From positions 223,045 to 287,044 of the forward strand of contig JACYLU010000008.1 in assembly GCA_015272325.1 (NCBI GenBank): DNA of 64,000 nt, in the 5' to 3' direction. This stretch comes from Synechococcales cyanobacterium C42_A2020_086 (GTDB taxonomy: Bacteria > Cyanobacteriota > Cyanobacteriia > Elainellales > Elainellaceae). Made by a program: the position numbers and the translations under genes. Shown here piece after piece: positions 1 through 8,375 of this stretch; positions within the stretch are counted from its first letter, which is position 1; each line of letters starts with the position of its first letter. The notes under the pieces are model-generated. The model was not told the origin of the DNA. It ran no database searches and was given only the letters and a program-made list of their open reading frames with translations.

Positions 1-280
1 GCATCAACGGATTCTTAAAAGTAGTTGAACCCAGGGTGCGAAGTTCGATATCTAGTTCCTCTAGAAAACACTTCAGTAAATCGCTAATAACTTCCTTATC
101 GTCTTCATGTTCAGGAAGCGGAGCCATGATTTCAAGGAGACCCTTGTTAAAGGCGATGCGGGTGCTGCGGTGTTCTCCGAGTTCCTTCAGAATGGCTTCA
201 AACTCATCCCAGCTAACGTTATGCAGCAGAACACGCTGTCCAGAGGGAATATCGAGCTGCTGAAGATGAATTGTGACCAT
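1..280 (-). CDS. Uma2-family (DUF820) endonuclease-like protein, 3' end outside window
   Basis: The reverse strand from an ATG at 280 is open to the window edge (93 codons). It begins MVTIHLQQLDIPSGQRV and continues with a stretch like WDEFEAILKELGEH, then RIAFNKGLLEIMAPLPEHE, which is the typical start of the Uma2/DUF820 family (PD-(D/E)XK nuclease fold, very abundant in cyanobacteria, role poorly known). The catalytic core would lie beyond the window edge, so activity cannot be judged. It lies 81 nt upstream of the cas6 stop, on the same strand as cas6 and downstream of it. The family call rests on the N-terminal motif only. Confidence 0.75.
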   Translation of the reverse strand, partial: MVTIHLQQLDIPSGQRVLLHNVSWDEFEAILKELGEHRSTRIAFNKGLLEIMAPLPEHEDDKEVISDLLKCFLEELDIELRTLGSTTFKNPLM

Positions 281-360
281 TGGGATTTGTCTGGGAGTCT
301 TTGCAGAAAATGATTGCTTCTATCCTAACGACTTTAGTTTATCTAGGAAGTGAATAAGGC

Positions 361-1491
361 TCAGGATTTAGTTTCTGCGGCTTTGCGGGCGAGTTTGGCG
401 TAGGTTTTAGTGGTTTCGTAGCGCAGCCCCAAATCTTCGGCGATGTCTTGCAAGGATTCACCTAGTTCGCGCCGAGCCAAGATGGTGGCCCAGGTTTCGG
501 CAATGGCGATCGCCCTTTCTCCCCCTGTGCGCTTGCGTTGGGCGAGGAACTGTTCAGTCAGGTCTGCAATGCGCTGAGCCAGCAGGTCTTGGCGGGTGGG
601 CTGGGGAGGGGTAACGGGTGCAGCCGACCAGCCGAGGCGAGTTTGGCCCAGTCCGAAGGGGGTTTTGTGGCCCGTGCCGCAGTAGGGCGCATACCTGCCC
701 AGGGCCATAAATAGCCGCACATACTCTGCATCCTCGAGGGCTGTCTTACTCAGCCCCAGTTCAATCGCCCCTGTGAATCCCGTGACCGATCCCCGCTTAC
801 CGGCAACCGTTTTGACAGATTGCAGGTGATGGCGCGTGATGAGCACCGATTCATCAATCCAGTCCAAGAAATCTTCTTGGTCATACTCTATGCCCGAAAA
901 GTCGTTCCAGCGGCGCAGGTAGCTATGGAATAGGTTTGTGGGAACGGGCAGCGGAAAGTGGTGTTTGTGGCGGCGGAAACTGGTGGGCGAGAGGAAGGAG
1001 AAGGCGATCGCCGGATTGTCGGGAATAGGCTCGTCAAACAGCTTCTGGTAAGTTGTGGCAGGATGGCTGGGAGGGGTGAGGCCCCAATCCACGATTTGCA
1101 GGGGTGCACCCCGCAACTCCACGGTTGCCGGGGGATGTTGCAACCAATCCATGAGCCAGACCACCACCGGCTGAGAGAGTGCCGTAATGGTCCAGCCATA
1201 GCGTTTGCCAGCGCTAAGTTTGGGACTGCCGCCCGGCGCAATGTCGATGCCCTGCAACCCAGAGATGGTAAAGGGCTTCTCAGACTCGCCATCGTGTAGG
1301 TAGGCAGACAGGTCGGGGTTCCTCTGCCGCACTTGATCGAGTAACCAGGCGTGCAGCCCAATCGTGTATTGAGGATAGAGCGTACTCTCTTGCTGGGGCT
1401 GGAGTTGCAGCGTTAGCCCCACCAGTTGGGTATCAGCAGGAAAAATGGAACTCTGGGTTTGTTTGGGCTGGCGGGCGCGAGTGCGAGGCAT
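361..1491 (-). CDS. cas6: Cas6 pre-crRNA endoribonuclease with C-terminal helix-turn-helix extension
   Basis: The 376-residue protein is a RAMP-fold Cas6, which cuts the CRISPR transcript within each repeat to release crRNAs. Visible marks are the N-terminal GLHAWLL segment, with His47 as the likely catalytic histidine, and the glycine-rich loop CGTGHKTPFGLG near residues 271-282. The core ends at about residue 288. About 88 further residues follow, ending in a predicted helix-turn-helix (SLQDIAEDLGLRYETTKTY, about 346-364) that resembles sigma-region-4-like DNA-binding helices. Similar tails occur on cyanobacterial Cas6 proteins from memory; their role is not known to me. It is transcribed divergently from RT-cas1. 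The repeat hairpin of the neighbouring array fits Cas6 processing. Confidence 0.93.
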   Translation of the reverse strand: MPRTRARQPKQTQSSIFPADTQLVGLTLQLQPQQESTLYPQYTIGLHAWLLDQVRQRNPDLSAYLHDGESEKPFTISGLQGIDIAPGGSPKLSAGKRYGWTITALSQPVVVWLMDWLQHPPATVELRGAPLQIVDWGLTPPSHPATTYQKLFDEPIPDNPAIAFSFLSPTSFRRHKHHFPLPVPTNLFHSYLRRWNDFSGIEYDQEDFLDWIDESVLITRHHLQSVKTVAGKRGSVTGFTGAIELGLSKTALEDAEYVRLFMALGRYAPYCGTGHKTPFGLGQTRLGWSAAPVTPPQPTRQDLLAQRIADLTEQFLAQRKRTGGERAIAIAETWATILARRELGESLQDIAEDLGLRYETTKTYAKLARKAAETKS

Positions 1492-1650
1492 AGGAAAGGG
1501 ATAGCACAGGGATGATGGTGCTTCAGCAGAGTGTTTAGTGTGTCAGTCCCGTCAATATTTTATGCCTATTTTAGTCCCCCTTTGGGGATTTAGGATCAGG
1601 TTTACCCTTCTTACTAACCTTCTTACTAATAGGTCTGCCGGTTTGGGGTA
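1492..1650. promoter_or_regulatory. Divergent cas6 / RT-cas1 intergenic region
   Basis: This 159-nt space must hold the promoters of cas6 (leftward) and RT-cas1 (rightward). It contains a small palindrome CCCC-ttt-GGGG near 1576-1586 and a perfect tandem 12-mer CCTTCTTACTAA at about 1607-1630. In the RT frame there is a TAG stop at 1630-1632, so the missing RT N-terminus is not encoded here even in the open frame. I cannot assign a -10 or -35 box with confidence. Confidence 0.4.
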
Positions 1651-3246
1651 TTGCACCTAGTGGAGCAATGGCTATCGGTGGGCATACTGACACGAGAAGG
1701 GGTGTACTTTCCCCAGCAGGGCATCCCCCAGAGGGCCGTGATTTCGCCCCTGCTGGCCAATGTCTACCTGGATGACTTTGATGAGGCGATCGATGGCACC
1801 AAGCTGAAGTTGGTGCGCTACGCCGACGATTTTGGGGTGCTGGGACGCAAACAGCAGCACGTTCAAGCCGCTAGGGAGCAAGTGTCGCAGCTTTTGGGGG
1901 AGATGGGACTAGTCTTGCACCCCCAAAAAACGAGCCTGACCAGCTTCGAGCGGGGGTTTCAGTTTTTGGGCCATGTGTTTAGCGGTGATCTGGTGCTGCC
2001 GATGAAAAAGGTGACAGACCCCAAACCCCCGGATGAAACCAACATCCGCTTGGGATCAGACCTGCGCCTTGTTCACACCGACGCGCCAGCGCAGAACACG
2101 CAGATGGAGCAGGCGCTGCTGGCGGCGCTCAAGGCATCACAACAGCCTATACCGCCACCCTTATTTGTGGTGCTGGGCTATCGGGTGCGCGAACCTGAAC
2201 GAGTTGAAATCACATCAAGCGAAACAATTTGGAGGACGGGTATGTCAACGCTGTATCTGGTGCACCAGGGCACCACGGTCAAAAAAGAGCAGAGCCGCTA
2301 TGTGCTCAAGCTGCCCAAGGAGGCGGCACTCGAAATTCCGGTGCGAGAGGTGGAGCGGGTGCTGGTGTTTGGCAATATTCAGCTCACCGCGGCAGTGATT
2401 GCTGAATGTCTGGAAAACCAGGTGCCGGTGGTGTTTATGTCCCAGCTAGGAGACTACAGGGGCCACCTGTGGAGTGCAGAGTACAACGACATCGGCACAG
2501 AACTGGTGCAGTATCAGCATCAGGGGAATGAGGGCTTTAAGCTGGCCACGGCTCGCGCCATTGTGGCGGGAAAGCTGACCAATTCGCGCCAGCTCTTGCT
2601 GCGGCTCAACCGCAAGCGCCAGCTTCCAGAGGTGGCTGAGGCAATTGCGACGCTGGCAGAGTTGCTAGAGTCTAGCCTTCAGGCCGACAACCTCAATGCT
2701 CTACGGGGCTATGAGGGGCTGGCAGCAGCCAAGTATTTTCGTGCCCTGGGGGCGCTGATTGTCAACCCGGCCTTCACGTTTACTGAGCGCAACCGTCGCC
2801 CACCCAAAGACCCGGTCAACTCGCTGCTCAGCTTTGGCTACACGCTGCTGTTTAACAACGTCTTGAGTCTGCTGCTGGCGGAGGGGCTAAATCCCTACCT
2901 GGGCAACCTGCACGGGTCAGAGAAAAAGCAAACGTTTCTGGCCTTTGATCTGGTGGAGGAGTTTCGATCGCCCGTGGTGGATAGCCTGGTGATGCGGCTG
3001 ATTAACCAGAAGTTTTTGAAGCCCACCGATTTCACCTGGCCCAATGCCGAGGGTGGCATCTACCTTAACGACGCTGCCCGCCGTCCCTTCCTCAAGCAGT
3101 TTGAAGAGCGCCTATCGCTAAAGGTGTCTCACCCCGATGTGGCAGAGCCAGTCTCCTACCGGCGGGTGATGCAGCTCCAGGTGCAGCGCTACAAGCGGGC
3201 GTTGCTGGAGGGGGTGCCCTACGAAGCGTTTCGCAAGGTGAACTAA
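1651..3246 (+). CDS. cas1: RT-Cas1 fusion with N-terminally truncated reverse transcriptase
   Basis: The 531 residues consist of a C-terminal piece of a group II-intron-like reverse transcriptase (about 1-110), a linker, and a complete Cas1 integrase from residue 198. The RT piece keeps QGIPQRAVISPLLANVYL (motif 4, with Arg where Gly is usual) and YADD at 57-60. All earlier motifs are absent, including the first catalytic Asp. An in-frame stop at 1630-1632 lies just upstream and the apparent start is TTG. Cas1 has its metal ligands: Glu355 (GYEGLAA), His421 (GNLHG) and Asp433 (FDLVEEF). RT-Cas1 proteins acquire spacers from RNA in type III systems; this RT is very likely inactive. Cas1 alone could be made from ATG 2242, which has a strong RBS. 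The stop overlaps the cas2 start by one base (TAATG). Confidence 0.92.
   Translation: MHLVEQWLSVGILTREGVYFPQQGIPQRAVISPLLANVYLDDFDEAIDGTKLKLVRYADDFGVLGRKQQHVQAAREQVSQLLGEMGLVLHPQKTSLTSFERGFQFLGHVFSGDLVLPMKKVTDPKPPDETNIRLGSDLRLVHTDAPAQNTQMEQALLAALKASQQPIPPPLFVVLGYRVREPERVEITSSETIWRTGMSTLYLVHQGTTVKKEQSRYVLKLPKEAALEIPVREVERVLVFGNIQLTAAVIAECLENQVPVVFMSQLGDYRGHLWSAEYNDIGTELVQYQHQGNEGFKLATARAIVAGKLTNSRQLLLRLNRKRQLPEVAEAIATLAELLESSLQADNLNALRGYEGLAAAKYFRALGALIVNPAFTFTERNRRPPKDPVNSLLSFGYTLLFNNVLSLLLAEGLNPYLGNLHGSEKKQTFLAFDLVEEFRSPVVDSLVMRLINQKFLKPTDFTWPNAEGGIYLNDAARRPFLKQFEERLSLKVSHPDVAEPVSYRRVMQLQVQRYKRALLEGVPYEAFRKVN
2231..2244 (+). promoter_or_regulatory. Strong internal ribosome binding site for stand-alone Cas1
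   Basis: GGAGG at 2231-2235 lies six bases before ATG 2242, in frame inside the RT-cas1 reading frame. Translation from there begins MSTLYLVHQG, a normal Cas1 N-terminus, and would give a 334-residue free Cas1. The TTG at 1651 has no comparable site. Dual initiation is an inference. Confidence 0.6.
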
Positions 3247-3521
3247 TGCTAATACTAGTGGTCTACGATATTCCCGACAACAGGCGGCGTGCAAAACTAG
3301 CGACGTTTCTGGAGGGCTATGGGCGGCGCGTGCAAAAGAGCGTATTTGAGTGCTTTTTGCCCCTGGCGGAGATGAAAACCCTCCAGCAGAAGGTGCAGCG
3401 GCGCATCAAGCCAGAAGAGGACAACGTCCGCTTTTACTGGATTCCAGCGGATGCACTCCCCAAAGTGCTGACCCTGGGCAGCGGCCCACCCGAACCGCCC
3501 CCAGAGTTTTATATCATTTAA
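3246..3521 (+). CDS. cas2: Cas2 CRISPR adaptation protein
   Basis: The 91-residue protein begins MLILVVYDIPDNRRRAK, the ferredoxin-like first strand of Cas2 with its conserved Asp8, followed by GRRVQKSVFEC, a typical second strand. Cas2 dimerises and bridges two Cas1 dimers in the spacer-integration complex. The ATG overlaps the RT-cas1 stop in TAATG, so the two genes are translationally coupled. It is the last gene before the leader and array. Confidence 0.95.
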   Translation: MLILVVYDIPDNRRRAKLATFLEGYGRRVQKSVFECFLPLAEMKTLQQKVQRRIKPEEDNVRFYWIPADALPKVLTLGSGPPEPPPEFYII

Positions 3522-3770
3522 CAATTGCCGGTCGTTTTTTGAGCCGACCTGGATTATGATGAGCCTATTGGCGATGACCGCCATAGGTCGGCTGAACCTT
3601 GAAAACCGCATGATTTCGTTGACCTATGGCGATGGCTTGCCCCATCAGGGTTTCAGCCATCAAAGTTTCCTGATTTTTGAGCCTTCGTGCCCTGATTTTC
3701 AGGTCAAGAATGACCTATGGAGATCGAGGGTACTGAACCTCTCAGCCTGTAAAGGTTCCAGAAGGCCACC
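3522..3770 (+). promoter_or_regulatory. CRISPR leader
   Basis: The 249 nt between cas2 and the first repeat have no convincing gene. Several short repeats are present. The inverted pair CGCCATAGGTC (3579-3589) and GACCTATGGCG (3621-3631) is perfect. A second inverted pair is AGCCGACCT (3542-3550) and AGGTCGGCT (3585-3593). TGACCTATGG recurs at 3620 and 3711. Leaders carry the array promoter and integration-guiding motifs; these repeats are candidates for such motifs. Orientation is supported by the intact repeats on this side and the broken repeat at the far side. Confidence 0.7.
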
Positions 3771-4889
3771 CTTTCCCAACCACTTCCCCGCAAGGGGACG
3801 GAAACACGAAACTGGCTGGGTCCGCTATCAAGGACAGCTGGTCCTACTTTCCCAACCACTTCCCCGCAAGGGGACGGAAACTGAATGGAAACCTCACGTT
3901 AGGGAGGTTAACTGGTCTTTCCCAACCACTTCCCCGCAAGGGGACGGAAACTCCGCCTAGTGGCGCACACGGTGTTGCCCGCTTTGATGCAGAACTTTCC
4001 CAACCACTTCCCCGCAAGGGGACGGAAACTCCAGTAGCAGTTCCTGTTTAAGTTGCATAGGGTTGTCCTTTCCCAACCACTTCCCCGCAAGGGGACGGAA
4101 ACACGCAGGTTTTTAAGACTGTTGGGGTGCATTGACGATCTCCTTTCCCAACCACTTCCCCGCAAGGGGACGGAAACTGTTACCACTCCGTACAAGCGGT
4201 ACCGTACGTGTGCTTTCCCAACCACTTCCCCGCAAGGGGACGGAAACTCGCGGCAATCTGCGCCTGAATCTGCTGGTTTTCCAGCTCCAAGGCTTTCCCA
4301 ACCACTTCCCCGCAAGGGGACGGAAACCTTCTAGAAGGTCCAGAACCGCTAGCGGCAGACGAAGGGTCAGCAGCTTTCCCAACCACTTCCCCGCAAGGGG
4401 ACGGAAACTGGTAAGAGTGTTGTCACTATATTCCGGGTGGGTAACTTTCCCAACCACTTCCCCGCAAGGGGACGGAAACTTGGGTAGTGGTGTCTAACCC
4501 AGTTAACGTAGTAGCACCAACTTTCCCAACCACTTCCCCGCAAGGGGACGGAAACTAATTCGATCCGGTGTTTTAGCGGTAGGCGTCTCACTGACTTTCC
4601 CAACCACTTCCCCGCAAGGGGACGGAAACCCGTTTGGGGTGGTCAGGGTTTTTAACACCACGTACCTTCTTTCCCAACCACTTCCCCGCAAGGGGACGGA
4701 AACATGGTGCAATTCCTTATTTCAACATTAGCGCTGTTGACTTTCCCAACCACTTCCCCGCAAGGGGACGGAAACTTTTTACGGACACACTGCTGGGTAG
4801 GTCCTCATGAGTTACTTTCCCAACCACTTCCCCGCAAGGGGACGGAAACTGTACACTGTATCGTGTTATGGGTGCTAAGTCAGGGTCAA

Positions 4890-6102
4890 CTTTCCCAACC
4901 ACTTCCCCGCAAGGGGACGGAAACCTGCTGATCTCCAGAGAGAAATCTGCAAAGAGATACCTCTTTCCCAACCACTTCCCCGCAAGGGGACGGAAACAAA
5001 TTCGCGGGCGCACAGGACCCGAATTTTGCGTCGCAACTTTCCCAACCACTTCCCCGCAAGGGGACGGAAACTGCAACCCGCTGCGCCCCCCACCCCTGGG
5101 TCAAGCCCACTTTCCCAACCACTTCCCCGCAAGGGGACGGAAACCGGACGCAACTGCCTCGCTCAAGAGCTGCACAATCAACTTTCCCAACCACTTCCCC
5201 GCAAGGGGACGGAAACTATTTAGGATTCCGAGCGCCGAACACCGGCAAGACCGTGCTGGCTTTCCCAACCACTTCCCCGCAAGGGGACGGAAACGGTCAT
5301 CCGTTCCAGTGATACAGAGAGTGGTCTGTACTTTCCCAACCACTTCCCCGCAAGGGGACGGAAACATTACGTGACTAGTGTCGTAGTATATCGCCTCTAC
5401 AGCTTTCCCAACCACTTCCCCGCAAGGGGACGGAAACTAATGCTACGGGGTCAAAGAGGGTGAAGTCAACAGAGAGTTGCTTTCCCAACCACTTCCCCGC
5501 AAGGGGACGGAAACCGAACACCTAAAGAAACAACAACGGGTTAGTGGACACTTTCCCAACCACTTCCCCGCAAGGGGACGGAAACGGAAGAGGCAGCTGA
5601 GACATAGTGTAACCATGGAGCAAATCCTTTCCCAACCACTTCCCCGCAAGGGGACGGAAACCTGCTGATCTCCAGAGAGAAATCTGCAAAGAGATACCTC
5701 TTTCCCAACCACTTCCCCGCAAGGGGACGGAAACAAATTCGCGGGCGCACAGGACCCGAATTTTGCGTCGCAACTTTCCCAACCACTTCCCCGCAAGGGG
5801 ACGGAAACTGCAACCCGCTGCGCCCCCCACCCCTGGGTCAAGCCCACTTTCCCAACCACTTCCCCGCAAGGGGACGGAAACCGGACGCAACTGCCTCGCT
5901 CAAGAGCTGCACAATCAACTTTCCCAACCACTTCCCCGCAAGGGGACGGAAACTATTTAGGATTCCGAGCGCCGAACACCGGCAAGACCGTGCTGGCTTT
6001 CCCAACCACTTCCCCGCAAGGGGACGGAAACGGTCATCCGTTCCAGTGATACAGAGAGTGGTCTGTACTTTCCCAACCACTTCCCCGCAAGGGGACGGAA
6101 AC
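4890..6102 (+). repeat. Six-spacer segmental duplication inside the array (4890-5365 and 5627-6102)
   Basis: The repeats at 4890, 4963, 5037, 5110, 5182, 5260 and 5331 recur at 5627, 5700, 5774, 5847, 5919, 5997 and 6068, a constant offset of 737 nt. The six spacers between them are the same in both copies. Four unique spacers separate the copies. Recombination between repeats is the simplest cause. Confidence 0.95.
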
Positions 6103-6138
6103 TATACTCTGCCATAATTGCCTCAATCTCCGCAGCCT

Positions 6139-6699
6139 GTTTCCCAACCACTTCCCCGCAAGGGGACGGAAACCAAATGAAACCATATCTGCGTTGATGA
6201 GTTATCATCTCCTTTCCCAACCACTTCCCCGCAAGGGGACGGAAACAGTTCACTGGGATCGGAGCCTTCGCAGTACTCTACGAAGAAACTTTCCCAACCA
6301 CTTCCCCGCAAGGGGACGGAAACAATATGGTTTGAGGTTGAACGATCGCTTGCATCAGTCCGACTTTCCCAACCACTTCCCCGCAAGGGGACGGAAACTA
6401 GTAGATCATGTTCAGATAGAACAACAATCCGATAAATGTCTTTCCCAACCACTTCCCCGCAAGGGGACGGAAACCAAATGAAACCATATCTGCGTTGATG
6501 AGTTATCATCTCCTTTCCCAACCACTTCCCCGCAAGGGGACGGAAACAGTTCACTGGGATCGGAGCCTTCGCAGTACTCTACGAAGAAACTTTCCCAACC
6601 ACTTCCCCGCAAGGGGACGGAAACAATATGGTTTGAGGTTGAACGATCGCTTGCATCAGTCCGACTTTCCCAACCACTTCCCCGCAAGGGGACGGAAAC
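6139..6699 (+). repeat. Three-spacer segmental duplication inside the array (6139-6398 and 6440-6699)
   Basis: The repeats at 6139, 6212, 6289 and 6364 recur at 6440, 6513, 6590 and 6665, a constant offset of 301 nt with identical spacers. The only difference seen is the first base of the repeat at 6139 (G against C at 6440). One unique spacer separates the copies. Confidence 0.95.
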
Positions 6700-7510
6700 C
6701 AGCGACCGTAAGGACACTCACCACGAACAGCAGACTTTGCTTTCCCAACCACTTCCCCGCAAGGGGACGGAAACATTTACTCCAGTATGAACGTTTGTAG
6801 TTTTGTCGAGATGCCTTTCCCAACCACTTCCCCGCAAGGGGACGGAAACTACGGATTTGCGCATCACGTGCATCCCATGCGGCGAGGCTTTCCCAACCAC
6901 TTCCCCGCAAGGGGACGGAAACACGTAGCAACAAAGGAAATAACCACCAACTGTGGCAAACATGAAACTTTCCCAACCACTTCCCCGCAAGGGGACGGAA
7001 ACAACTGAGCGGCGATTTCCTCTTGGCTCTTCTGTCCTAGACTTTCCCAACCACTTCCCCGCAAGGGGACGGAAACAACGTTAGGGTGGCTGCGACCCTA
7101 GTACAGCAGCGCAAAGCTTTCCCAACCACTTCCCCGCAAGGGGACGGAAACTTTGACTGGAAAGGATTTCGCAGACATGCCTGGAACGATGTCTTTCCCA
7201 ACCACTTCCCCGCAAGGGGACGGAAACTCTTTTACAATCGGTGTCAGAAATTGAGCGTCAATAGAAACAGCTTTCCCAACCACTTCCCCGCAAGGGGACG
7301 GAAACAATTCTCGCCGTGCGCAGCATTCAGGACGTCCAGCTTTCCCAACCACTTCCCCGCAAGGGGACGGAAACGAGAAGAACCAACCCAGAGCTGCACC
7401 TACCAGAGCTTTCCCAACCACTTCCCCGCAAGGGGACGGAAACAAACACTGCACGTGCCACATCCAATGGATTACCCGTAGTTACGTCTTTCCCAACCAC
7501 TTCCCCGCAA

Positions 7511-7597
7511 GCGATCGAATGTGATGAAGTCAAATGGGTCACTTTGGCAGAATTAAGTCAGTATCCATTCCCGAAAGCCAATCTTAAGAACATCTGA
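7511..7597 (+). pseudogene. mutY: 3' remnant of a mutY-like adenine DNA glycosylase gene
   Basis: Directly after the broken last CRISPR repeat, 28 codons are open to a TGA at 7595-7597. They encode VKWVTLAEL and YPFPKANLKNI, which match the end of the NUDIX-like C-terminal domain of cyanobacterial MutY (an A/G-mismatch adenine glycosylase), where an L-x-x-YPFPKAN motif closes the protein. No start or catalytic domain is present. The remnant shows that the array's distal end arose by a deletion or rearrangement that removed most of mutY. The family call rests on the short tail. Confidence 0.6.
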
Positions 7598-7732
7598 GTT
7601 TGGCAAGTTGGCAGTAACGATACCTGATACGGGTTTTGAAGCAGTCTACCACCTCGAACTTTCATAAATGATTTGGGAATGATTTGGGATGGCTATATTA
7701 CTTTGATAATTGTTCCTTACGGATAAAACATT

Positions 7733-8133
7733 TCACGCATTAGCTGCCCAAATAATTGAAACATCGCTGTACTGCCTGAATGTTGCATCAGCACTGACAA
7801 CCGTCATATCTTCCAACTGCGCCTGTGCAATCAACATTCTGTCAAACGGATCCCGGTGATGCAACGGTAAAGCAGCCGCGCGTAAGGCGTGAGTTGCTGT
7901 GATTTCTAGCGATCTCACACCTAACTGACCCATACGTCTAGAAATGTAGCCATCTGGGGGTTCTGGTAATGGTAGCTTTCCGAGCGCAACTTTGATACCG
8001 ATTTCCCAGATGCTAGCGACCGAGAACCACAATTCGTTTGTTTATCGGCAATGTGTGGTATTACCTCCTCGCTTAACCGGTCTGGCTGGGCAAACCACCA
8101 TAACCAGCATTGGGTATCCAACAAGAGCTTCAC
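7733..8133 (-). pseudogene. VapC-type PIN-domain toxin, frameshifted
   Basis: The GTG at 8133 opens KLLLDTQCWLWWFAQPDRL, a PIN-domain start with its first acidic residue. The frame runs off at about 8029. The next frame then continues LWFSVASIWEIGIKVALGK, the second acidic site, and DPFDRMLIAQAQ, the third, to the stop at 7733. Joining the frames gives a normal VapC of about 133 residues, so one base is missing near 8028-8030 (ACGAA-TTGTGG on the coding strand). VapC toxins are ribonucleases; this copy should be inactive. Its GTG overlaps the antitoxin stop. Confidence 0.85.
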
Positions 8134-8375
8134 TCTTCGCCGCCCTCAAAGGCAACCAAGATCTCCTCCGGTAAAGGAGCATCAAAGTCATCTGGTATGG
8201 TAAATCGACCTCGATCCAGCCCTAAACTAGCTCGTCGATTGGATGAAGGGTGAAACGGAACGAGCTTTGCAACTGGGATACCTCGGTTTGAAATAATAAT
8301 TTCTTCTCCACGTTCTACACGGGACAACAAGCGTGAGAGATTTGTTTTAGCTTGATGGATATTTACAGTCTCTAT
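8130..8375 (-). pseudogene. Phd/YefM-type antitoxin of the vapBC pair, no canonical start codon
   Basis: The reading frame encodes TVNIHQAKTNLSRLL then SRVERGEEIIISNRGIPVAKL, the classic Phd/YefM antitoxin N-terminus that binds the operator and, through its tail, the toxin. Between the upstream in-frame stop and this segment there is no ATG, GTG or TTG; an ATA at 8375-8373 sits where the start should be. The only canonical starts are TTGs within the conserved region, about 15-16 codons in (for example 8330). So the gene either uses ATA or a truncated start, or is decaying like its partner. It overlaps vapC by four bases. Confidence 0.7.

Larger units (their letters stand above)
3771..7511 (+). 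CRISPR. CRISPR array: 50 full 35-bp repeats, 50 spacers, plus a truncated terminal repeat
   Basis: A 35-bp repeat begins CTTTCCCAACC, contains the hairpin TCCCC-GCAA-GGGGA, and ends ACGGAAAC, the eight bases expected as the crRNA 5' handle. I count full repeats starting at 3771, 3847, 3917 and so on up to 7409, with a period near 74 nt and spacers of roughly 35-46 nt. The repeat at 6139 starts with G instead of C; the other repeats look identical. The final repeat (7488-7511) stops after 24 bases. Six spacers occur twice in one block and three occur twice in another. The array is read from the cas2 side. Subtype is unassigned; RT-Cas1 suggests a type III connection. Confidence 0.98.

Noticed and set aside
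3556..7597. Many open frames on both strands across the CRISPR array
   Set aside because: They are translations of the 35-bp repeat (for example FPNHFPARGRK or VSVPLRGSGWE repeats) and not genes.
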